Source: Desulfobulbaceae bacterium (GTDB taxonomy: Bacteria; Desulfobacterota; Desulfobulbia; Desulfobulbales; Desulfurivibrionaceae). Taken from it: a stretch of 5,200 nt of DNA. Made by a program: the position numbers and the translations under genes. The notes beneath the pieces were generated by a model. The model saw only the letters and a list, made by a program, of their open reading frames with translations. It was not told the DNA's origin and did no database searches. Each line of letters starts with the position of its first letter. Position 1 is the first letter of the stretch. Where the stretch lies: NCBI GenBank assembly GCA_003557565.1, contig PWOG01000023.1, forward strand, positions 1 to 5,200. The letters are read 5' to 3'. Shown here one piece after another: positions 1 to 5,127 of the stretch.

Positions 1-577
1 GAAAAAGAAACCTGCCTCGATGAGGGGCTTCAATCCACTGGCCATCATCGCTAAGAGCGCCGCCGGGCACCAGGAAATGGAGATGCGGGTGGAGCCAAAG
101 TGTTTGCCCCCAAGTGTGCAACACTCCGTAAAAGCCAATCTCGCCGCCGAGCCATTTGGGATCACGGCCAAAGGCCAGCAGGGTTTGGGAGGCACTGGAA
201 AACAGCAGGTTGTAAATGGTTTTTTTGTTGTACCGGAGAATCGGGTGAATCTGGTGGGGTAACGTAAAGATTATGTGGTAGTAAGGAACGGGAAGAATAT
301 CGTCCAGTCGTGCCGTTATCCATTTTTTTTGCGATATCCCCTGGCACTTCGGGCAATGACGATCTCGGCAGGAGTTGAAGTTTCGTTCGACATGACCGCA
401 ATCGTCACACTTATCTTCACGGTACCCGAACCAATCAGTGCGGCAATTCGTTATGGCAGTCATCACCGCATGTTGCCTCTTGGTCATTTTGTTGCTTGAC
501 CTGTATTCGTTTCCGTAACACTGGAAAATATCAGCAACTTCAAGATGGTTATGGCCAGTCAGCAAGGTGTTATTCAT
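1..577 (-). CDS. IS91-family HUH (Y2) transposase, N-terminal part, cut by the window edge
   Basis: Translating the minus strand from the ATG at 577 gives 192 uninterrupted codons to the left edge. An in-frame TGA lies two codons before that ATG, so the start is well fixed, although the ribosome site is weak (GAG about 8 bases upstream). The protein has a Cys-rich zinc-binding domain, with C57/C60 in KCDDCGH and C70/C75/C78 in SCRDRHCPKC. It continues with PVPYYHIIFTLP (residues 97-107) and FYGVLHTWGQTLWLHPHLHF (149-168). H165 and H167 form the HUH metal-binding pair, with H163 alongside. This order is the IS91/IS801/ISCR-type transposase signature. Such enzymes nick and transfer one strand in rolling-circle-like transposition. 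The catalytic tyrosines and C-terminus lie outside the window, so activity cannot be judged. The visible part has no frameshift. It is divergent from the integrase at 800. The family call is firm; the individual element is not identified. Confidence 0.93.
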   Translation of the reverse strand, partial: MNNTLLTGHNHLEVADIFQCYGNEYRSSNKMTKRQHAVMTAITNCRTDWFGYREDKCDDCGHVERNFNSCRDRHCPKCQGISQKKWITARLDDILPVPYYHIIFTLPHQIHPILRYNKKTIYNLLFSSASQTLLAFGRDPKWLGGEIGFYGVLHTWGQTLWLHPHLHFLVPGGALSDDGQWIEAPHRGRFLF

Positions 578-671
578 GTCCGCTCAGTGGATCATATTAT
601 TATCTTGTCGTGGAGGCTGTCGCTATATCTTGTTGTTTTTCCTGATTTATCTTACTTGAACAGTGGTTTAG

Positions 672-733
672 ACAGAATTGGCAAAATATAGAAATAGGCA
701 GAAAGCGACCTATTGATTTTGAGTCAATTCTGT
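672..733. repeat. Interrupted 21-bp inverted repeat (hairpin) in the divergent spacer
   Basis: Three successive arms pair perfectly: ACAGAATTG (672-680) with CAATTCTGT (725-733), CAAAAT (682-687) with ATTTTG (716-721), and AATAGG (693-698) with CCTATT (709-714). The loop is 10 bases (699-708). Asymmetric bulges of 1 versus 3 and 5 versus 1 bases separate the arms. The right arm overlaps the proposed -35 box and abuts the -10 box of the integrase promoter. The shape, a stem of about 60 bases with unpaired bulges, resembles folded attC or IS91 end hairpins. It lacks the GTTRRRY/RYYYAAC cores of integron sites. It could be a recombination site, a transposon end or an operator. Confidence 0.6.
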
Positions 734-740
734 GTATTAT
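713..740 (+). promoter_or_regulatory. Candidate sigma70-type promoter for the integrase
   Basis: A TTGATT -35 box (713-718; 4 of 6 to consensus) is followed by a 16-base spacer and a TATTAT -10 box (735-740; 5 of 6). Transcription would begin near 747, leaving a leader of about 53 bases before the ATG at 800. It overlaps the inverted repeat 672-733, so a protein bound to, or a structure formed by, that repeat could affect expression. No CTGT-N8-ACAG LexA box of the gammaproteobacterial type is present in 578-799. This is a prediction from consensus only. Confidence 0.4.
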
Positions 741-786
741 TTGGTTTGGGCCGCTGTTAATCCCCCTCTGATAACTGTTTATTATC

Positions 787-792
787 GGGAGG
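787..792 (+). promoter_or_regulatory. Shine-Dalgarno of the integrase gene
   Basis: GGGAGG sits 7 bases before the ATG at 800. This is strong and well spaced, and it fixes the start of the integrase including its extra N-terminal domain. It argues that the long form is really translated rather than an internal start being used. Confidence 0.75.
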
Positions 793-799
793 CTACCTG

Positions 800-2197
800 A
801 TGCCGCAAACAAAGTCAACGCCAAACAAAAGGGTCGAAATCTTTTGGGATCGTTATCTTGATTTGCTCAATAAGCGCGGAGTTAAACCGAAGGTGGCCCG
901 CTGGTATGTCAGGCGGGCCGAGGCTTTTGTCAAATCGCTGGAGGGTCGCAAGCTGCGGGAGCTGGATGCCACGGAGGTTAACCGTTACCTGGAAGAGTTG
1001 GGGCGCAAAGGCAGAATTAAGGACTGGCAATTTCGCCAGGCAGTGGATGCTATACGGAATTTGTTGCAGCTTGCCGGGGCTGCCTGCGAGAAGGAAGTGA
1101 ACTGGGAGTACTGGCTTAATTCCGCCCAGGAATTGGCGGTTGATCACCCCAGCATTGCCCGGGAACAGGGGGTGTTGCCCAGTACCACGCCGACGGGGCA
1201 GGCGCCCTTGCTGGACGCCGTGCGCGGGCGGCATGAAAAGCTGCTTGATGAACTGGTGCTTGCCATCCGGCGGCGGCGTTACGCCATTCGCACCGAGCAG
1301 GCTTATCTTTCCTGGGCCTGCCGCTATTTAAGCTTTTTGGGGGAAGTGGAGCCGGCGGTGGCCGGCGAGGCGGAAATCGCCTCGTTTTTGCAAAAGCTGG
1401 CGGTGGAGGGCCGGGTGGCGGCCAGTACCCAGCACCAGGCCCTCAATGCCCTGGTCTTTTTTTACCGGGAGGCGGTGGGGCGCGAGGTGGGGGAGTTGGC
1501 CGATTTTGTGCGGGCCAAGAAGCCCCGGCGGTTGCCGGTGGTGCTCAGTCGGGCGGAAACGGCGCGGCTGCTGGAGGCCCTGCGGGAGATCAGCGCCCTG
1601 CATCATCTGATGGCCTCGCTGCTTTACGGCACCGGCCTGCGGCTGATGGAATGTGTCCGCCTGCGGGTGCAGGATGTCGATTTCGACCTGGGGCAGATTA
1701 TGGTCCGTGACGGCAAGGGCCAAAAGGACCGGGTGGTACCGCTGCCCCAGGGGGTGCAGGCGCCTTTGCGGGATCATCTGGCCGAGGTGCGGCGGCTGCA
1801 CGAGGAAGATCTGGCCCAGGGCCTGGGCGAGGTATATCTGCCCGAGGCCCTGGGCCGTAAATACCCCAACGCCGCCCGGGAGTGGGGCTGGCAGTTTGTC
1901 TTTCCCAGCGGCCGCCTTTCCATCGATCCGCGCAGCGGCGTGGTCCGGCGGCACCATATCCATGAAAACGGTTTGCAAAAGAGCATCAAGAAGGCCACCC
2001 TGGCGGCGGGCCTGACCAAGCGGGTCAACTGCCATGCCCTGCGCCACAGTTTCGCCACCCACCTGCTGGCCGCCGGTTACGATATCCGCACCGTCCAGGA
2101 GCTGCTGGGCCATGCCGACGTTTCCACCACCATGATTTACACCCACGTCTTAAATCGCGGCGGCCACGGCGTGGTCAGCCCCCTGGATGTTCTTTGA
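800..2197 (+). CDS. Integron-type tyrosine recombinase (IntI-like) with an additional N-terminal domain, 465 aa
   Basis: The C-terminal half is a complete tyrosine recombinase: R281 in GTGLRLMECVRL, K306 in GKGQKDRVVPLP, H412 and R415 in CHALRHSF, H438 in LLGHAD, and the nucleophile Y447 in TTMIYTHV. The segment ALGRKYPNAAREWGWQFVFP (350-369), plus the downstream RRHHIHENGLQKS, is the extra region that separates integron integrases from XerC/D. A typical core-binding domain spans about 145-230. The enzyme would join DNA sites through a covalent 3'-phosphotyrosine; IntI enzymes act on folded attC hairpins. The length is unusual: IntI1 is about 337 residues. The surplus at 1-130 resembles a second SAM-like core-binding domain (residues 15-93), ending in WEYWLNSAQ and a Pro/Thr-rich linker. 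The start is supported by GGGAGG at 787. The first roughly 110 codons are visibly more AT-rich than the rest. No cassette array or attI core is seen. Family call firm, partner sites unknown. Confidence 0.92.
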   Translation: MPQTKSTPNKRVEIFWDRYLDLLNKRGVKPKVARWYVRRAEAFVKSLEGRKLRELDATEVNRYLEELGRKGRIKDWQFRQAVDAIRNLLQLAGAACEKEVNWEYWLNSAQELAVDHPSIAREQGVLPSTTPTGQAPLLDAVRGRHEKLLDELVLAIRRRRYAIRTEQAYLSWACRYLSFLGEVEPAVAGEAEIASFLQKLAVEGRVAASTQHQALNALVFFYREAVGREVGELADFVRAKKPRRLPVVLSRAETARLLEALREISALHHLMASLLYGTGLRLMECVRLRVQDVDFDLGQIMVRDGKGQKDRVVPLPQGVQAPLRDHLAEVRRLHEEDLAQGLGEVYLPEALGRKYPNAAREWGWQFVFPSGRLSIDPRSGVVRRHHIHENGLQKSIKKATLAAGLTKRVNCHALRHSFATHLLAAGYDIRTVQELLGHADVSTTMIYTHVLNRGGHGVVSPLDVL

Positions 2198-2227
2198 ATG
2201 TTGGCAACCGTTCGCCAGGGCCAACAT
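2198..2227 (+). terminator. Small hairpin directly after the integrase stop; weak terminator candidate
   Basis: ATGTTGGC (2198-2205) pairs perfectly with GCCAACAT (2220-2227) around a 14-base loop, starting on the base after the TGA stop. The following sequence (AGTATCGATTTAAC) has no run of T, so it does not fit a classic Rho-independent terminator. It may only slow or stabilise the transcript 3' end, or be a remnant of a recombination site. The gap to the helicase is only 94 bases, so read-through is possible. Confidence 0.3.
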
Positions 2228-2291
2228 AGTATCGATTTAACGGGCGGTTCGTTTGCAAATGTTGACAAGCCACTTAATCAGGCCGGGTAAT

Positions 2292-4841
2292 ATGCAGCAG
2301 GACCGAAGACAGGATGAACTGAAAGGAATCGTCGAGCGGGTTACCTACCACAACCCGGAAAACGGCTGGTCGGTGTTGCGGGTGCAGCCCTTTGACCGGC
2401 GGTCGGACGCGGTGTATGTGCTGGTGCACCAGATGCAGGTCTTTGCCGGAGCCACCATGCGCTTTCTGGGGCAGTGGAGTGAGCATCCGCGCTATGGCCG
2501 CCAGTTCAAGGCCGACACCGCCCTGGAGGTTAAGCCTGCTTCGGCTGCGGCGCTGGAGAAATATCTCGGCTCCGGGTTGATCAAGGGGGTGGGGCCCAAG
2601 ACCGCCCGCAAGATTGTCCGCCATTTCGGCGAGCAAACCCTGGATGTCTTTGAGCAGGAGATCGAGCGGCTCACCGAGGTGCCCGGGATTGCCGAGACCA
2701 AGCTCAAAAGCATCAGCGCCGCCTGGCAGGAACACCGGGCCATCCGCGAAGTGATGCTGTTTTTGCAGGGTCACGGGATCAGCACCCTGTTTGCGGTGCG
2801 GATCTACAAGGAATATGGTGATCAGGCCATCGCGACGGTCAGTGCCGACCCTTACCGCCTGGCCGAGGATATTTTCGGCATCGGCTTTTTTTCCGCCGAT
2901 CGGGTGGCCTTAAGCCTGGGTTTTGCCAGGGACGGCGAGCCGCGCCTGATGGCGGCCATCCGCCATGTGCTGGCCGCCGGCCGGGAGCAGGGGCACTGTT
3001 ACCTGACCCTGGCGCAGGTGATTGCCGGGGTCAGGGAACTGCTGGAGCTGGACATCGCTCCCCGGGCCGAAGGTTTGTTGGCGCAGATGGCGGCGGCGGG
3101 CAAGCTGATGGTGCGTACCCTGGCCGATAACCAGGGCAACCCGCTGACCTGTTATTATTCCAAAACCCTGTATTATGATGAAGAAACGGTGGCGACCCAA
3201 GTCAAGGCCCTGCTGGCCCCGGTGAAGGTGGAGCAGCAGCGGGTGGCCGACTGGCTGGAGCGTTACTGCCGCACCCAAAGCCTGGAGCTTTCCGACCAGC
3301 AGCGGCAGGCGGTGGCCGGCATTGTGGGCCGGCGTTTTGCCATTCTCACCGGCGGGCCGGGCTGCGGCAAGACCACCGCCACCAGGGTGCTGGTGCGCCT
3401 GCTGGAGGCCATGGGCCACAGAGTGCTGCTGGCCGCCCCCACCGGCCGGGCCGCCCAGCGGCTGGGCGAGGTGGTGGGGCGCGAGGCCCGCACCCTTCAT
3501 CGCCTGTTGGAATGGCAGGGCAGCGGTTTCAAGCGCCGGGCCGACAATCCGTTGGAAGGTGATTTTTTCATCATCGATGAATGTTCCATGCTGGATATCA
3601 GCCTCAGTGCCGCTTTGTTGCGGGCCGTGCCGCCGGAAGGCCAGGTGCTGTTCATCGGCGATCCCGACCAGTTGCCGCCGGTGGGAGCCGGCAACGTGCT
3701 GCGGGATCTGCTGAATGTTGCCGCCGTGCCCGCTTTCCGGCTGACCCAGGTGTTTCGCCAGGCGGCGGCCTCGGCCATTGTCCGTTACGCCCACCAGATC
3801 AACCGGGGCGAGGTGCCCCCTATCGATTCCCCTTTCCAGCATCCGGAGCGCTGGCGCCAGGATTGCGACTGCCTCTTTCTCGATGCCGACGAGGCCACCC
3901 AGGAGCAGCTTCATTTTTTAGGCCGGGTGCGCCGCCATTTCGCTCCTGATCATGGTCGCTTTCGGGAGCAGGCCGATCCCTTCAGTTTTCGCCTGGAGGA
4001 GGCGGTGCGGCCCTATGAAAGCGAATTTGAACTGCCGGAAAAGTTTCGTCACGTCGATCTTGACCAGCTGCTGCGGGCCGAGACCCGCTCCGCCGAGCTC
4101 AAAGCCCTGCTGAAAAAGGTTCACCCCTGGTCGGCCCTGCATTATGGGCTGTCGGCGGTGGAGGTGGTGAAGAAACTCTACCGGGAATGGATTCCCAAGT
4201 ACCGGGGGCGGGGGAGCGAGGGACCGGAAAGCCAGGGACTGGCGAGCGAAGGGCAGGCGAGTCAGGGGCGGGGGAGCAAAGGACCGGGGCTTGAAATCCA
4301 GGTGCTCTCGCCCATGACCAGGGGCAGCCTGGGCACCCGCAACCTCAACGAGGTGCTGCAGGCTGAGGTCAACCCCGCCGGGCCGGGGCGGCCGGAGCTG
4401 CAACTGGGCGAGCGCCTCTTCCGCCTGGGTGATCGGGTGATCCACACCCGCAACAACTACGATCTTGAGGTGTTCAACGGCGATATCGGCACCATCAGCG
4501 CCGTCGATATCGAAGCGCAGACCTGCGAGGTAACCTTTCCCCCCGACGGGCGCCGGGTGACATACCGCCGTGATCAGCTGCCGGAGCTGGAACTGGCCTA
4601 CGCCATTACCATCCACAAGTCCCAGGGCAGCGAATTTGCGGCGGTGATCATGCCGGTGCTGAGCCAGCATTACCGGATGCTGTTCAACAACCTGGTCTAT
4701 ACCGGCCTCACCCGGGCCCGCAAGCTGGCGGTGCTGGTGGGCAGCCGCCGGGCCCTGGCCCTGGCGGTCCATAACCGGGACACCGCGGTGCGCCAGAGTG
4801 CCCTGGTTCAGCTACTGGGCGCTGCCGGGCAACACCTGTAA
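2292..4841 (+). CDS. recD2: RecD2-type (RecD/TraA family) ATP-dependent SF1B DNA helicase, complete, 849 aa
   Basis: The N-terminal domain is an OB-like region with helix-hairpin-helix segments: GSGLIKGVGPKTARKIV (93-109), EVPGIAETKLKSI (129-141) and IFGIGFFSADRVA (194-206). The SF1 motor follows: Q-motif-like LSDQQRQ (333-339), Walker A GGPGCGKTT with K360, DE box IIDECSML (D429, E430), motif III FIGDPDQLPP (454-463), LTQVFRQA (484-491), IHTRNNYDLEVFNGD (717-731), ITIHKSQGSEF (773-782) and the arginine-finger region TGLTRARK (804-811). RecD2 proteins are RecBC-independent 5'-3' helicases in the cytoplasm, linked to DNA repair. I chose ATG 2292 because the conserved DELKGIVERVTYHNPENG region begins soon after it. 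ATG 2259 or TTG 2253 (GGGCGG 5 bases before) would add 11 or 13 unconserved residues; no start has a strong ribosome site. Odd points are an insertion of about 90 residues (roughly 538-625) and a repetitive Gly/Ser linker (638-667). All motifs are intact. Confidence 0.95.
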   Translation: MQQDRRQDELKGIVERVTYHNPENGWSVLRVQPFDRRSDAVYVLVHQMQVFAGATMRFLGQWSEHPRYGRQFKADTALEVKPASAAALEKYLGSGLIKGVGPKTARKIVRHFGEQTLDVFEQEIERLTEVPGIAETKLKSISAAWQEHRAIREVMLFLQGHGISTLFAVRIYKEYGDQAIATVSADPYRLAEDIFGIGFFSADRVALSLGFARDGEPRLMAAIRHVLAAGREQGHCYLTLAQVIAGVRELLELDIAPRAEGLLAQMAAAGKLMVRTLADNQGNPLTCYYSKTLYYDEETVATQVKALLAPVKVEQQRVADWLERYCRTQSLELSDQQRQAVAGIVGRRFAILTGGPGCGKTTATRVLVRLLEAMGHRVLLAAPTGRAAQRLGEVVGREARTLHRLLEWQGSGFKRRADNPLEGDFFIIDECSMLDISLSAALLRAVPPEGQVLFIGDPDQLPPVGAGNVLRDLLNVAAVPAFRLTQVFRQAAASAIVRYAHQINRGEVPPIDSPFQHPERWRQDCDCLFLDADEATQEQLHFLGRVRRHFAPDHGRFREQADPFSFRLEEAVRPYESEFELPEKFRHVDLDQLLRAETRSAELKALLKKVHPWSALHYGLSAVEVVKKLYREWIPKYRGRGSEGPESQGLASEGQASQGRGSKGPGLEIQVLSPMTRGSLGTRNLNEVLQAEVNPAGPGRPELQLGERLFRLGDRVIHTRNNYDLEVFNGDIGTISAVDIEAQTCEVTFPPDGRRVTYRRDQLPELELAYAITIHKSQGSEFAAVIMPVLSQHYRMLFNNLVYTGLTRARKLAVLVGSRRALALAVHNRDTAVRQSALVQLLGAAGQHL
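4205..4287 (+). repeat. 60-base-offset direct repeat encoding a low-complexity linker inside recD2
   Basis: A 23-base segment at 4205-4227 recurs at 4265-4287 with two differences, exactly 60 bases (20 codons) apart, so the frame is kept. It encodes a charged Gly/Ser/Glu/Gln-rich stretch (RGRGSEGP, then GRGSKGPG) at helicase residues 638-667, just before the conserved LSPM segment (672-675). Shorter GCGAG/AGGG-like subrepeats fill the space between the copies. The likely origin is replication slippage in G-rich DNA, giving a flexible loop of variable length. Confidence 0.75.
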
Positions 4842-4908
4842 TTTTCCTGGAAACAGTTTGGTGGCCAAAGAGATAAGCATCCCGGCGGAAGCCGGCAGGA
4901 AGTGGAAG

Positions 4909-4955
4909 GTAAATGATCACAGGGGCAAAATGGTAAGCGGTCACAGGGGGCCGCA
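4909..4955 (+). repeat. 47-base direct repeat, copy 1
   Basis: This segment matches 5081-5127 at 43 of 47 positions, offset by 172 bases. It contains two tandem versions of a 16-mer, GTAAATGATCACAGGG (4909-4924) and GTAAGCGGTCACAGGG (4933-4948), with starts 24 bases apart and the linker GCAAAATG between them. A third, inverted copy lies at 4966-4981. Such paired and inverted copies are typical of REP/BIME or MITE-like palindromic repeats, but I do not recognise the family. Confidence 0.8.
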
Positions 4956-4981
4956 AGATGCGGTGCCCTGTGATCGCTTAC
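4933..4981. repeat. 49-base near-perfect palindrome (hairpin)
   Basis: GTAAGCGGTCACAGGG (4933-4948) pairs with CCCTGTGATCGCTTAC (4966-4981) over 16 bp with one difference that is a G-T wobble. The stem continues through a G-G mismatch and a wobble into CCGCA (4951-4955) with TGCGG (4959-4963), capped by the 3-base loop AGA (4956-4958). The next bases are CAGTGGAAG..., not a T run, so terminator function is doubtful. As DNA it could extrude as a cruciform or fold in single-stranded form. Confidence 0.85.
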
Positions 4982-5002
4982 AGTGGAAGAGAAAAGCCGC
5001 CC

Positions 5003-5081
5003 CGGCCACTCTGATGGTCACCGCCCTGGAGCAGGAGGAGGCAGAGAGAGGCGGTCCGGGCGATGACCATCAGAATGGCCG
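5003..5081. repeat. 24-bp imperfect inverted repeat with 31-base loop
   Basis: The left arm (5003-5026) begins CGGCCACTCTGATGGTCA and ends CCGCCC. The right arm (5058-5081) begins GGGCGATGACCATCAG and ends AATGGCCG. Twenty-two of 24 positions pair normally, and the two others are wobble-compatible. The compensated differences suggest that the stem itself is conserved. The purine-rich loop (5027-5057) contains GGAGCAGGAGGAGGCAGAG. The arms are unrelated to the 16-mer family, so this is a second kind of element placed between two copies of the first. Confidence 0.8.
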
Positions 5082-5127
5082 TAAGTGATCACGGGGGCGA
5101 AATGGTAAGCGGTCACAGGGTGCCGCA
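5081..5127 (+). repeat. 47-base direct repeat, copy 2
   Basis: Differs from 4909-4955 at four positions. It holds 16-mer versions GTAAGTGATCACGGGG (5081-5096) and GTAAGCGGTCACAGGG (5105-5120), with the same 24-base period and a GCGAAATG linker. The second 16-mer is identical to the one at 4933-4948. Its first base is also the last base of the preceding 24-bp stem, so the two element types abut directly. Confidence 0.8.

Larger units (their letters stand above)
578..799. other. AT-rich divergent intergenic spacer between transposase and integrase
   Basis: This 222-base gap separates two divergent start codons. From 601 to 780 I count 68 G or C in 180 bases (about 38%), far below the helicase gene downstream. 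It contains the interrupted inverted repeat 672-733, a sigma70-like promoter at 713-740 and a Shine-Dalgarno at 787-792, all described separately. By the known layout of IS91 elements, the end called terIS lies on the 5' side of the transposase, so one element boundary should fall in or near this spacer. I cannot place it by sequence. No open frame here looks like a protein. I found no convincing promoter for the transposase on the minus strand. Confidence 0.7.

Noticed and set aside
20..499. Plus-strand open frames at 20-262 and 275-499
   Set aside because: They lie opposite the continuous IS91 transposase frame, which has clear zinc-finger and HUH motifs; the plus-strand products match nothing recognisable.
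578..799. SOS (LexA) box controlling the integrase
   Set aside because: All four CTGT occurrences in the spacer lack ACAG at the required distance; a host-specific LexA motif of another type cannot be excluded.
815..2146. Long minus-strand open frames opposite the integrase and helicase
   Set aside because: They are antisense shadows of GC-rich coding sequence; the plus-strand products carry full catalytic motif sets.
4933..4981. Rho-independent terminator of recD2
   Set aside because: The stem is strong but is followed by CAGTGGAAG rather than a T tract, and the same element recurs 172 bases on, which fits a repeat family better.
4798..5088. Plus-strand open frame of 96 codons over the helicase end and the repeats
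   Set aside because: It starts inside recD2 in another frame and the rest is translated palindromic repeat; no protein-like features or ribosome site.
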